DNA from: Dichetophora obliterata
Lineage: Eukaryota > Arthropoda > Insecta > Diptera > Sciomyzidae
Length of the DNA: 64,000 nucleotides
Assembly (NCBI GenBank): GCA_963920525.1
Contig: OY986439.1
Location: 18,199,319 to 18,263,318 of the forward strand
Reading direction: 5' to 3'
Shown here: positions 41,872 to 53,960 of the stretch, piece by piece
Numbering within the stretch: position 1 is the stretch's first letter
Layout: each line of letters opens with the position of its first letter
Translations under genes and position numbers: made by a program
Notes under the pieces: generated by a model
Databases searched by the model: none
Seen by the model: only the letters and a program-made list of their open reading frames with translations
Told to the model about the DNA's origin: nothing

Positions 41872-44761
41872 ATGGCTGGCAAGAGGTTCTGTAGACGAGA
41901 TCTACTGCTGGCGATCGCGCTATTGGCAACGAATACATTTTGTAAGTTTTTTTTTTTTATATCTATAAAGTGTTTTTATATTTGAAGATGCTAATGAAAG
42001 TTCTTTGTTTGCAGATGCTGCCGAGGCAAGCGGTTATGGTGGCTATGGAGGCAGCTATGGTGGTGGAGGTGGTGGTGCTTTCGCCAGCAGCTCTGCCAGC
42101 GCAAGTAGTTTTGCGTCGACGGGCGGTAATGGTGGAAACTCAATTTCCGGTGGCGGACATCCTGTAGACATAAGTGTTGTGAGCTATGAAAACAATCCGT
42201 TTTTGAGTGGCAAAGGTGGTAGCAGTGGCGGTGGTCTGTCAATCTCACTGCATAAGGACGTTAAAGGAGTCAAAGATGGATTGATTGGCTTCGGCTCGGA
42301 CATCAGTGGCCTTGTTGGTGGAGTACTGGGTAGCATTGGCGGTAAGCTGCATGCTGGTCTAGGTGGTGGTGGTGGCTGCGGTGGAGGAAGTTGCGGCTAT
42401 GGCAGTGGCGGTAGAGGAGGACAGGGTGGCTTTGGTGGCGCCAGTGCTGGCGCTTTTGCCGGAGCAGGTACAGGAGCAGGTTATGGAGGCTCAGGTGGAC
42501 CTTCTGGTAACAGTTGCAACGGTCCATCATGTGGTGGTGCAGGATATGGTGGCAAAAAATCCAGTGGCTTACCATTTGTTCTCCCAGGAATAACTATATC
42601 TAAAGAGATATCTTTGTTTACTGACGGTCAAGGAGGAAGTGGTGGTTTTGCTGGTGCTGGCGGATATGGAAGTGTAAGCGGTCATGGTGGACCTGGAGGT
42701 TCAGGAATACCAGGTGGTGCTGGAGGTCCCGGTGGTTCCGGCGCTAATGGAGGACCTGGCGGCCCAGGCAATGGCCCAAATGGTTGCACAAATGGAAAAT
42801 GTGGTGGCAATGGAGGTGGTTCTGGTGGATTTGACGGCACTGGTGGTTTTGGTGGCGCAGGCGGATTTGGTGGCACAGGCGGTCATGGAGGCTTAGGTGG
42901 CCCAGGTGGAAGTGGTGGTCCTGGTAGCAATGGTGGCCATGGTGGACCTGGAGGACCAAGCATTCATGGAGGTCCTGGAAGTCATGGAGGACCAGTTGGG
43001 CCTGGAGGTCCCGGAGGACCTGGCAGTTCTACCAGCCCTGGCAGTTATGGTGGTCCCGAAGGTGCTGGTGGCCATGGTGGCTTTGGCGGTGCTGGTGGTT
43101 CTGGTGGATCTGGTGGTTTTGGCGGATCTGGTGGTTTTGGTGGCGCTGGAGGATTTGGTGGTCCCGGAGGCTCTGGTAGCCCTGGTGGTCCGGGCAGCTC
43201 TGGTGGACCTGGAAGTCCTGGCAGTCATGGAGGAATAGGTGGCCCTGGAGGTTCTGGCAGTAATGGAGGTCCCGGAGGACCTGGCAGTTCTGGCAGCCCT
43301 GGTAGTCATGGTGGTCCCGAAGGTGCTGGTGGCCATGGTGGCTTTGGCGGTACTGGTGGTTTTGGCGGATCTGGTGGTTTTGGTGGCGCTGGAGGATTTG
43401 GTGGTCCCGGAGGTTCTGGTAGCCCTGGTGGTCCTGGCAGCCCTGGTGGTCCTGGCAGCCCTGGTGGTCCAGGTAGCTCGAGTGGACCTGGAAGTCCTGG
43501 CAGTCATGGAGGACCAGGTGGGCCTGGAGGTCCTGGCAGTAATGGAGGTCACGGAGGACCAGGAAGTTCTGGCAGCCCTGGTAGTCATGGTGGTCCCGGA
43601 GGTTCTGGTGGCTATGGCGGTACTGGTGGTTTTGGTGGATCAGGTGGTTTTGGTGGCTCTGGAGGATTTGGTGGTCCTGGAGGTTCTGGTAGCCCTGGAA
43701 GTCCTGGTAGTTCTGGTGGTCCTGGCAGCCCTGATGGTTCAGGAAGCTCTGGTGAACCTGGAGGTCCTGGCAGTCACGGAGGACCTGGTGGACCTGAAGG
43801 TTCTGGCAGTCCTGGAGGTCATGGTAGACCTGGCGGACCTGGCAGTTCTGGCAGCCCTGCTGGTCCCGGAGGTGATGGTGGCTTTGGAGGCGCTGGAGGA
43901 TTTGGTGGCGCTGCAAGTACTGGAGGTGCTCTAGGATATGTAGGTTCTGGAAGTCTTGGTGTTTCTGGAAGCCTGGCTGTTTCAGGAAGTCCTGGCGGCA
44001 ATGGCGGTCCCGGAGGTTCTGGTAGCCCTGGAGGTCCTGGTAGTTCTGGTGGTCCTGGTAGCTCTGGTGGTCCTGGTGGTCCTGGTGGTCATGGAAGTCC
44101 TGGTCGTCCAGGCAGCTCTGGTGGATCTGGAGGTCCCGGCGGCAATGGTGGCTATGGCGGTGCTGGTGGCTTTGGATTTTCCGGAGGCTTGGGCGGTACT
44201 GGTCATGGTGGACCGGGAGGCTCCGGAAGTCCTGGTAGTTCTGATGGACAAGGTGGCCCTGGGGGATCTGGCAATGGTAGTCCCAGTGGCCCTGGAGGTT
44301 ATGGTGGATCAGGAGGATATGGTGGATCAGGAGGATACGGTGGAGCAGGTGGTGGTGGAGCAGGAGATGGTGGAGCAGGTAGTGGTGGAGCAGGCGGTGC
44401 TGGATCAGGTGGTGGTGGAGCTGGCAGTGCCGGATCTGCTGGAGCAGGTGGTTCTGGTGGCGGCTGCGGTAGTGGAGCATGTAACTTAAACCAGCTACCC
44501 GGAGGAATTGGCTTTGGAGGTGCAAGTGCCGGTGCATTCAGTTCTGCCAACGCTGTTAGTTTTGCAGGTGCAGGCAATGGAGGATTTGGCATCGGCAGCA
44601 GCATAGGAGGTCAGGGAGGTTGTGCTACTGGAAAGTGTGGCGGTAGTGGTGGTCATGGCGGCGGCAGTGGTTCATACAGCAACAGCAAAGCTTACTCTAG
44701 CTCATTTGCAACAGCTAGTGCTTCATCATCAGCTCACAGCAGCAGCTACACACTTTATTAA
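41872..44761 (+). CDS. secreted glycine-rich, silk/collagen-like structural protein with five C-X4-C motifs, 938 aa
   Basis: Exon 1 (41872-41941) encodes MAGKRFCRRDLLLAIALLAT, a signal peptide with a basic start and hydrophobic core. A 73-bp intron (41942-42014; GTAAGT donor, gctaatg branch-like site, TTTGCAG acceptor, phase 1) follows. Exon 2 (42015-44761) reads on as YAAEASGYGGYGG and stays open to TAA. Residues ~25-230 mix Gly/Ser/Ala runs with a less repetitive part (VDISVVSYENNPFLSG; KDVKGVKDGLIGFGSDISGL). Residues ~235-800 are GPGG, GSGSPG, GFGG and SHGG repeats, resembling flagelliform silk or elastin-like chains. The C-terminus is Ser/Ala-rich (AYSSSFATASASSSAHSSS, then YTLY). The only cysteines after the leader form five C-X4-C pairs, at 145-150, 191-196, 281-286, 841-846 and 893-898, bracketing the repeats and suited to disulfide cross-linking. 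It is likely a secreted matrix, cuticle, silk or eggshell-type protein. No orthologue is named. Confidence 0.88.
43045..43900 (+). repeat. ~270-bp macro-repeats inside the Gly-rich gene
   Basis: Three full blocks of ~90 residues and a partial fourth begin near 43051, 43311, 43590 and 43860 (GGPEGAGGHGGFGG, GGPEGAGGHGGFGG, GGPGGSGGYGG, PGGDGGFGG). Each runs through GFGGSGGFGG and GGPGGSGSPGG to GSHGG. The high nucleotide identity implies ongoing duplication or gene conversion and makes the length prone to polymorphism and assembly error. Confidence 0.85.
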
Positions 44762-44848
44762 ATAAGAATTCGTATGAAACTGAATTATGTGTTATGTATT
44801 AAAGTCAATTTTTTATAGTTTGTAAAGAGTCAGCCATAAGTAGTAATC

Positions 44849-44869
44849 AATAAAAACCAATTTAATAAA
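44849..44869 (+). terminator. polyadenylation signals of the Gly-rich gene
   Basis: AATAAA occurs at 44849-44854 and again at 44864-44869, about 90-110 bp after the stop codon. This is a usual distance for a short 3' UTR. Confidence 0.6.
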
Positions 44870-47687
44870 GAAACAGCTGTCAAATCTGTATAATTAACAA
44901 GTCATCAGCAGCAGAAGTAGAGTTTCAACAAATCATTTCACTGCATATAGTCTTGGCATTTCACACATCTTTGCATCGTGTTTTAAATAGCCAAATACTT
45001 GGCAGGCAACACTAAATGGGTGGAATGACTGAATGACGAGAGCTATGGGTAAATCTATTGGCGACATTGCAACATATTAACAGTTTAAACATTTGAAGCA
45101 ACATGGATGTGATGTTTGTGTCACGCATGTTTTGTTGTACTTTGACATCCGAATACTATGACACAATGGTGCGGGTTTTGCGCCCTTCACTCGTTGCCAA
45201 CACTATCTTACGGCACTTTATCCCTAAATGTCTTTAACTCACCCATCAACATGTCTCATAATCTTACACGGTGCAACACAAGAGCATTGTGTTAGATTGT
45301 ATATATTCACAAGATTCACTGTCATAACTTGCTATGATTTCACATCGGAAATTTCATGTGACGTCTTTGTTGGCTTAAGTCTCTCTACCAAAGATATCTA
45401 TAGCCATAAGCCGTTGCCATTTTGTTTAATAATAAATCAATCATTGTCAATAGGATTTAGCAGACGGAATGGATGGCGTGTGTTCTTGGACTAGGAGTAA
45501 ATGCAAATTTAATTTGCGATATCCCATTAAGAAATGTTTTGCTCTAATGTGTTTATAAAGAGTCGTTGTCGTCGTTGTTGTAGGTGTTGTTATGGGTGTT
45601 TATGTTGTTGTTGTTTTTGTTGCCGTTGACAACGTTGACGAACCGACAATGTTGCAGAGCTTGTCGAATGGAAATTTCATTCATAGCAACAGCTGCAGTT
45701 GATGGTATTCAATTATTACATTTTAAATTAATTGGGACGTGGGTAGGTTTCATCAAAGTAGCTTTCATCTTAAGGAAAGCAATTCTTTTTCAAACTGAAC
45801 CTTTAAGAGCCTTAAACCTAAATATTAATCCTAACAAAAAGTCGGACTAGTTTGAGGTTTTATAATTCAAGGCAGAATCTTAAGTCATTGTACAAAAATA
45901 CTGATTAATTTTATTTTAATTGAATTTTATTTATTTAAAATTTGTAGAATAAATTTTCTAAAAAAGCCATTTTTTTATTTTCTCCAGTTTTTAACTTCGC
46001 TCGCATATTTGTCGTACAGTTTGTCTGGGTGTATTTATATGTCGTCCGATTTTGTATTTCTTTGTACCGCAGCCAAGAGTCTGTCCTCTTGTAATCACAA
46101 CAATAGCCACAACTGCCCACAACAGCTGATCAGTCAATTAATCATAAAGGAGCGCACAACATAGTATAAATAGTAAATATATTTTATAGTTTGCCTTTTG
46201 TCGACTCCAAAGAGGAATGCACAAATAGTGCACGTTTGTTGAGGAACATGTGTAGTGGTTAGTACGATTTTATGACTTTATGTTTTTCAGAGCAAAACAA
46301 TTTATGAGCCATTGAGAAATGTGAAAAAACTGAACAGAACAGAAAAGACACAAAACCAATTGTAATAAAGATGAATTGCTGCGGTACAAAAATATCGAAT
46401 ATAATGGAGGCGAAAAATTTTATAACCACACAAACAATAGTAGTTTGGAACAAAAGTCAAAGTATGAACTGAATGGACAAAAGCAATGGCATTAAAATGG
46501 TGTAGATTAAATTTCTTTCTACAAATTTAACCTTTCGATTAGCTTTTAAGATAGTCATAAAAGAAATTATTTTTATCTTATGTGAAACCTTTAAAAATTA
46601 AAACAAAACAACCGGGATCTGCATTTCAACGCTTGAAAGGACTTGAAAGTGCTTGTTATTAAATATTTGACCAAAAAATATTCAGAACTGGATGACATAC
46701 GAGCCTTATGTCATTATCGATGTTTGAAAAAATTCTGTACCTAATGCAGTTTGAACTTGTGTTTTAGGGATAATGAGCCACACACTTATTAGTATATCAC
46801 TGCAGCCACTTTAGTTAAATATCATGCCTAAAAGTTGTTTAAAACAAGAAAATCTTTACAAATCAAATAAATTTTTTTTTACGAAATGACTCATGGTATG
46901 ATTTTGTGTAAAAATATTAAAAGAATAAGATTTAAAACAATAAAAAGCAAAATAAGCTGCTTTTTTATTAACTCTAATAATTCTGAACCGATAATTTTTA
47001 CTAATACAAAATCTTAAAATTTCGAACAAAAAACAACTTTATGTCATTTTTTTCTAATGAATTTGAAAATTAACACTCTAGTTTTCTGAAGAAAAAAAAA
47101 CAAACAAAATTTTGCAAGTAGATTTTTTTCTTATCGTTAGAAAATGTAAAAATTAAAAAAATATATGCAATGATTGCTTTATCGTCTGTTATAATTTTGA
47201 AGTGGATTAGCATACTTCTATTACATAAATTAATGTACAAAACTGCAATTTTTAAATTTCTTATAATATAAATGAAGGGCTTAGTGCAATAACCACACGA
47301 TCTCAAAAGTCGATTTTTTTTTTAGGCTGAATGCATTACTCAATGCATTGCCAATTACTACTGAAGAGATTTAGGCTATATCTTATTAATTTTCCAACCT
47401 ATTTGTAAAAGCTTCCGTGTTAAATTCCATTTCTTCATACAAAAATACATTTATTCAAAACTTTAGAGCTGATTATTTCAAAATATTTTTTAAGGGGCTT
47501 ATCATGTTCTTGCAATAACCTCTTCAAATATTTTTAAAACCAGTCAGCAGAATCAAAATTATGATATACCAAGTAAGGCAAGATACGAAAATTTTAAGAG
47601 TAACATTTATGAGGTCCTTCACGAAAAAATTAAATTAATACAAAAATTCTGTAAATCCATAAAGTCATCATATATTAAAACTAAATA
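44870..47687. other. intergenic DNA, no supported gene
   Basis: Less AT-rich patches (45000-46150) carry words such as 'cagctgatcagtcaattaat' but no convincing exon. A TTG/GTT-rich microsatellite-like stretch lies near 45560-45640. Short frames at 45228-45494 and 45584-45850 have no recognisable domain. Confidence 0.4.
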
Positions 47688-48830
47688 ATATATGGGGCAT
47701 TCCATACAAAATTTGCCACCAAATTTTTTTTTTCAATAAACTTATTTTATATGGTTCATTATTCAAAAATATTTGACACATATTTTTTTATTTCAAAAAA
47801 AGAAAAGGACTTCAAGAGAAAATAGTTTTTTTATATTACGTTTTTAAAAAAGGACCTTTTTTCAGTCGCTTATACTGCAATTACTAAAGAAGATAGAAAA
47901 ATTTGTTCCAAAGAAAAAATGTGCACCCTTTTCTTAGATTTCGATTGATGTTCACTAAAACTTAATCACATTACTTTTTGATTGCGAAAAATAGAGATTT
48001 CCGAATTGATTTTTTTTTCAACTTGGGCCTATTTTTTTTTTTTTCTTTTTTTTTGGTAAAAAAAGTCAAAATCTTTTTCTTAATGCTGGTAGAATTTCAG
48101 AGTGGGCACTTGAATACTTACAGGGCAATGCATTTTTCGATCGCAACTTACACGTGCGAGGCAGAGAATTTCAATGAGTCGCTTTTTAGCATTCAGAGTA
48201 TACTCGATTCAGAGTATAATCGTTCGTAATCCGTTAAAAAAAGTTTTATATTCGAATAACTTATATATCTACTAATTTTAGAGCAAAAAGAATGTTTTCT
48301 TGGGAAATGTTTAAATTGTTTAACAAACAATCAAATGTCCAAAGAAATTTCTGAAGTTTTACAAAAACATAAAATCAAAAAAGTTACATTTTTATTTATA
48401 CATTTTCCAAGAATACATTCTCTTTGCTCTAAAATAAGTAGATATATAAGTTATTTGAATATAAAACCATTTTTAATGGATTACGAACGATTATACTCTG
48501 AATCTAGTATACTCTTAATTCTAAAAAAGCGACTCATTGAAGTTCTCTGCCTCGCACGTGTAAGTTGCGATTGAAAAATTTATTGCTCCGTAAGTATTCA
48601 ATTGCCCACTCTTAAATTCTACCAGTATTAAGAAAACGGTTTTGACTTTTTTTTAACAAAAAAAAAATTAGGCCCAAAAAATTATTTTCTCGTGAAGTCT
48701 TTTCTTTTTTTTTTTTAAATAAAAAAATATGTGTCAAATATTTTTGAATAATGACCCATAAAAAATAAGTGTTATTGAAAAAAAAAATTTTTTTGCGGCA
48801 AATTTTGTATGGAATGCCCCATATATATAT
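47688..48830. mobile_element. 1.1-kb foldback element (giant inverted repeat)
   Basis: The outer ends are 'tatggggcattccatacaaa' and its mirror 'tttgtatggaatgccccata'. The arms stay complementary almost to the centre: 'acacgtgcgaggcagagaa' and 'gagtatactcgattcagagt' in the left arm answer 'ttctctgcctcgcacgtgt' and 'actctgaatctagtatactc' in the right arm. The loop is ~100 bp near 48310-48405. The left arm has an extra ~150-bp segment (about 47825-47980) lacking in the right arm. There is no transposase and no clear target duplication beyond the AT-rich flank. A transcript would form a long double-stranded RNA. Confidence 0.85.
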
Positions 48831-50120
48831 GTGGGAGGTCTTGTATAATTTTTGTATAGAACAGTGTTAATAACCACGAAAAGTATTAGAGACATAAAAA
48901 GTAATTGTCAAAAAAATTCAATTTTATATTTTGGTATATCCCAATTTAGATATATTGAACTCGAAATGCTTGAAGAATCTTTCAATTTAATTTGATTTAA
49001 TATATCTCGATTTTTTCATGTTAGACATGCACTTCAATATACAGTAACTGAGTAGTAAGCTTGACAAGTTTACGTGCACTTAAAACGCGAATGAGTTATG
49101 CTCACAAGTGTTTCAAGTAGCGCAAGTTGGACAATAATTCAGAAGAGTTCTTTTTTGCAGCAACTTAAGAAACAACTCATAAATTGCTTTACAATAAAAT
49201 GATGATGATGATTATTGAAGCAGACAAATTGAAATCAAACGAAGTGCAACTAATTGATTCTTCTGAAACACTTACTTACAAATGCTTGAGCGAATGGGAA
49301 GGCATTGTCAATAAATATGAGGAAAAAATTACTCAAATGACATCTCCAACGGCATCGCCATTGCTAACGACAACAATGATCGAACGGAAGCGGAAGAGGA
49401 AACGGAAATAACAACTGCCAGCTAAGTAAACAGTTTGTTATATGGCAAAAGAAATGCGTTGCTAGAAACAACTATCGGCTGTCTTAGCCGGCTGCGTTAT
49501 TATAGTGTTGTCACTAACTAAGATGTTGTTCCTTCGCCACGGGCCTCCCCTAGGCATTCAGGTACACTGGCTGAAGCACTTGACATCCGTTTTCCGTTTT
49601 ATCAAATGTTTTGTCACTGATTTCAAAGCCCTGCGGGTTAACAATTCAGTATCGATAAAAAAAGATCTAGTCGTTGACTTCATTTTTCGTGCTTCCGGCT
49701 AACGATGCACAGTGGGACAAGGCCCTTCAGCTCCACCCAAATAAAATTTCTTTAAATGGTCGTAGAACTCGAGCTGGCAGAACATTTTTTTTTTTAAAAA
49801 TGTTTATTTTTGAGATATCTGTCGATCTGCCTTAAAACGCCTTAAAACAAGATGTTTATCACAGAAAATAAAAATTATGTGTGTGACTGCCACGCACTGT
49901 AAAACCACCAGAAAACTGTAGAAATGTTTAGTACAGCAACTTTTTCATAAAGCATTGCAACCTAAGAATGAGATAAAATGACTTTAAAATCAAGGTTTTG
50001 ACTTTTCATGCAAATAAATGGTGAGTTTTTCTTTATTTGTTTTTTCAGAGTACGTTTTTTGACACCTCACGCGTGATTCGTATCATGTGGCAAAACCAAA
50101 AATTCTCAGTAAGGTTTGCT
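48831..50120. other. intergenic DNA, no supported gene
   Basis: Nothing recognised. A 75-residue frame at 49184-49411 ending in KRKRKRK is short and domain-free; it is not annotated as a gene. Confidence 0.4.
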
Positions 50121-50129
50121 ATTTCACCA

Positions 50130-50440
50130 TGAATAGACTAACAAAAGAGCAGCGCTTGCAAATCATTGGATTTTTATTATCAAAATTAATGCTCTGTGAG
50201 AAATTTTTTTCGCAAGCTACGTTAATTTTATGGTCGTCATAATTGATCCATGGAACAGGCAATTCAAGCTATTTCGACCAAATTCGCAACAGTTTCACTT
50301 TATACATAAATCCATCAACCCATATGTGGAGCGTGCGTATCGAGGAGAATATTGCTGTTGTATCGGCCAGTGTTATCAAAAAATTGTCTTCAGCGACGAA
50401 GTTCATTTTTAGCCGACTACGGCGCACTGTGGTCTAGATG
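50130..50440 (+). pseudogene. mariner transposase relic with internal deletion
   Basis: The frame opens MNRLTKEQRLQIIGFLL and has KLR...FYGRHN, like the N-terminus of a mariner transposase. It then passes through stops and frameshifts to 'ENIAVVSASV', which joins within a few residues to 'KIVFSDEVHF' and 'ADYGALW'. In a complete protein the ENIAAV and FSDEAHF motifs are ~60 residues apart, so the middle is deleted. It is a dead copy, only about one third of the original gene. TIRs were not found. Confidence 0.65.
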
Positions 50441-50553
50441 AGGATGCTAGCACAAATAAATGATAAAAACTGACAAAACTTCTCTAGCCCAAAATAAGTT
50501 TTTGAAGTTGGTATCATACTTGTCATGAAATGAGATATTTTATGACAACTCTT

Positions 50554-52175
50554 AGGGGTCGTTCATAAAATACGTTACCAATTTGGGGGTGGGATGGGGT
50601 TTTGAAATGCACTACGATAAGTAACGGTAGAGGGGGAGGGGTTTAAGATATTGTAACGTGACCAAAAATTAAAAAAACTCAAAAAAATACAATTTAATAT
50701 TATTTAAGTCTAGCGGATATAAACCCGTTGTTACTCTTGGAATGTTAGAATTTTTAGAAATTTTTTTCTTTTGCGATTTTTATTTGAATTTTCTTAAAAA
50801 AATAGGGAGGATTTGCAAGAGTGTGTTATAAACTGAGGAAAATATGTCTTTTAAAAAAAATATATTTTTATGATCTGAGTTGTTAAAATTTATACTAGTT
50901 GTAATTTGTTCCCCGCAGATAGGGTCTGCATACGAAAAAACAAGAAATTATTCTTGAAGGCCAAGCATTTTTTAATGCTTATAAAAGTAACATGTTAAAA
51001 AAATTGAAATCGTTACAAAAATCAAAGGGGGTACCATTAAAGTTTTCTTAATATAGCATCAAATTTTGTGTCAAACGGAAACAGTTTTTTCTTAAAAATA
51101 ATACGTCATATAAAAGTATACAAAATTAAATTTTTAGTTCTTATTGTTTTTACGACAAAAACAACTTTTGCACAGTTTTGGTAGAAACAGAAATGTGTTG
51201 GGCCTTTTTTGAAATAAGATTCAAAATTTATTCAAAATTTTATTGTGCAAGGACTTGCTATAATTTTCAAGATATGAGAATATTTTTGGTGTCAAACAAA
51301 CGGAAAATTTTTTAATTTTATTATCATTTTCAATTAGCTCTGGTAAATTATTATAGGCCCTAGGACCTGCACATAAGTAGCGTTGCTTTGTAACCTTTCG
51401 ACTGCATCTCGCCACAACTAATTTATTTCTGTTTCTAGTATCGAAAGTATGTTCATTTAGATTTGTAGTATTATAGTTTATACTTCTTATGTTCTTAAAA
51501 ATCTGCAGTATCAGATAGAGTATAGAAAGTACTACCTAAGGATTAGTTGTAAACTCCTCCACATAAAGTTGATGAAGTTAAAGCTGAAAGATGAAAGAGC
51601 TGATATTTTTAAAATAATTATGTGATAAAAAGTAACCTATGTCCCTGCTAGAGACGTAAGGAACCTAAATGTCAAGTTCAAAGAAAATATATCCACAAAT
51701 TTTCACATGGTACGCGAAAAGACAGACATACAGATACAAATGTACAAAATTACATTTTTGGAATCCACATCCTTCAAAAAGCAGGAAAAATATTCAAATA
51801 ACGGTTAATGTATAATTTTTTTTTTACAGTTTTCTTATATGCATAGATTTATGCATTTAACAGCGCAGGTCCACTGATTATAAGAATTCGACTCTTGGGT
51901 CGAAGATGGAATAGGTTTAAATGATGATATAAATAATTACATATTATTTTTTTTATATTGTACCTTTAATTTTTATAGTCGTATATATTTATATAGTCAA
52001 TAATACTAGTGCAAATTCTGAGGGCTATTGTGTCAAATATTATTATATGTTTAAATCAATTAATTTTTATTTCGTATGTCACGTTACTTTATGAAATGCA
52101 CTACGAAAAGTAACGGAGGGGAATGGAGGGGTAAAAAGTGCTAAAAATCAGTAACGTAGTTTATGAACCACCCCT
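50554..52175. mobile_element. non-autonomous TIR element ('aggggtcgt.cataaa' family), copy 2
   Basis: The left end 'aggggtcgttcataaaatac' and right end 'gtagtttatgaaccacccct' mirror each other with a few mismatches. The internal motif with 'gcactacga.aagtaacg' is repeated near both ends in direct orientation, as in the copy at 12020-13034. The interior differs from copy 1 and contains a LINE 3' scrap (51190-51560). Confidence 0.72.
51215..51510 (-). pseudogene. LINE reverse-transcriptase C-terminal fragment
   Basis: The minus strand reads ...RNRNKLVVARCSRKVTKQRY, then LCAGPRAYNNLPELI and LENYSKSLHNKIL. This is the tail of a LINE ORF2-like protein in which 'YNTRNK..LV.P......G.RA.NNLP' is characteristic. 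Only the last ~90 residues remain, inside the TIR element above. Upstream sequence near 51500 loses the frame. Confidence 0.65.
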
Positions 52176-53590
52176 TATTTGAATTTTTAACCTTGCATAC
52201 GCAATCAAATACCGTTAATTTGAAATCTCTGCTCTTTTGTGTATCACAATAAAAAGTCAATACCGTGTATTTCTAAGTGGTTTTCGTAAATTTTTTAACT
52301 AATTTTCAATATTTCAACCATTGAACAAAATTCTGAGGGTAACTTTAATATTCTATTTTAATTTTTTAACTTCGTTATTAACAGTTAAGAAAATACATTA
52401 AAAATAAATTATTCAATGTTGTTTAAAAAAAAGGCAGGCGAAGACAAGAGTTACAACATATTTTTTTTAAATCGATATTATTATAAATGGGTCAATCGAA
52501 AAAATGAAATCGTGCAGCCGTTTGCAGCATAGACATAGAAGATAAAAAAGATGCTTTAATTTAGAAATTCTTGTAGCTGAAGAATGTTGTCTAGTGCTTA
52601 ATACGAGCCATCCACAATACAATCCAATTGTCAATTGAGTCTTTCAATACGTTTTAAACATTTTTTTTCAATGGATTTCAAAAGTACAATATATTGAGTG
52701 TATATTGTAAAAATTTCAAATCAAAATTGAATATTTTAACGAAGCTATAGCACATAGTCGAGTTTTAGCTAACTTATGAGTTAGCCTGTGTACTCGTGTA
52801 CACGTGAACACGAACTTTAGCTACTACTCGTGTAATATGTGTTTAACATTCAATTTAATTAAACACGATGCAATGTAACTGTAACAACATTTTGAAGTCT
52901 CAATAAATAAATAAATAAATAAATTCACGTGTAGTTCGAGTGCGTGTTTTCAAATATGAGCTTCACGGAATCCAAACTTCCATGTAAACGTATAGTTCGA
53001 AACACGTGCTTTAGTTGGAGCTCTAGGACATGTATGTATGTTTGTATGTTTATCTGTTCCACTCTCACTTCTAAAGTACTTATAATAATTTGACAAATTA
53101 GGTGTCGTTGGAAGCGTTTTGAACGTCCGCTGGTTATAGGTTATGTGACGTCACATAAAATTGAATATGGTGCCCTCTACAGGACATAAGGTCATGAACT
53201 AAGAAAAAATTTTATAGTGCCATAATAAACATCTTTGCTTATAGCTTTATCATCAAACAATTGATTAGTAGTTAATAATTTCGATTATACAAAATTTATA
53301 TCCTCAAAACACTTAAAATAAAAACTTAGATAAAAATAACTAAAACCCGACTACTAAAAAGGTCGCTCTAAAAAGTATGAAACAATAAATAATTCTCATC
53401 TGAAATTGTTATGTACAAACTAATCAATATTTTTTGTCAATAAATTAACAACTTTCACATAATATATTTTATTGTATTTAATACTTATACATAGTGATGT
53501 TCAGAAGATATCATGGGCGGTGGTTTGATGAACATTCTTTTTATTCAAAATAAAAAAAAAATCAAATAAACAAGTATTTGTTTCATTTCA
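52176..53590. other. intergenic DNA with a LINE-tail-like (AATA)n end
   Basis: At about 52860-52925, 'gcaatgtaactgtaacaac' leads to 'gtctcaataaataaataaat', which looks like the 3' tip of a severely 5'-truncated LINE. Flanking words rich in CACGTG/ACACGTG (52790-53010) are partly inverted around it. An 18-bp perfect palindrome, ttatgtgacgtcacataa (53141-53158), contains TGACGTCA. No gene is seen. Confidence 0.45.
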
Positions 53591-53599
53591 TTTTTAAGT

Positions 53600-53960
53600 T
53601 AAGTTTTTTATATATTATGTATGTAAGTAAATATATTAAGGTTCCTCGACTTCCATTAGAAAAAACATCCATTTGTGCCCCTCAAGAAATGCATCTTGAT
53701 CTATTCTATAACGATTCCCAAAATATTTCGGCTGTTACGATAGCTGCCAGTGAGCTAAAACATTTTGCGAAAACCTCCAAAAATCATGTTTTTCGAAAAT
53801 ATATTGCGTGGTAGAATAGCTGTAAAAAACAATAACTGTCAGTTATTAAATACCGTAAAAAGCTTTTCCAATCCGCATCAAAAAACTTTAAAGTTTCGCT
53901 ATAGCATTAAAGATAATGCTGTTTTTCGTGCCTTTTTTTAATTGGAATGCTTGCATTCAT
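53600..53960 (+). mobile_element. partial relative of the hAT-like element at 35.4-37.2 kb
   Basis: It parallels 35740-36030 with shared words 'cctcgactt', 'cttgatctatt.tataacga', 'ttcc.aaaatattt', 'gcgaaaacctc' or 'gcagaaacctc', 'atgtttttcg' and 'aaaaagcttttccaatc'. A 'gtgatgt' near 53495 might be a remnant of the terminus. Confidence 0.6.

Noticed and set aside
43029..44537. 502-residue antisense open frame, His/Gln-rich, opposite the Gly-rich exon
   Set aside because: It is the complement of GGN/CCN-rich codons in a repetitive exon. Composition follows from the sense repeats, with no signal peptide, TATA box or splice context of its own. Other frames over 42.0-44.5 kb fall for the same reason.
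49184..49411. 75-residue frame ending KRKRKRK
   Set aside because: Short, domain-free, and the basic tail is a simple AAG/CGG repeat.
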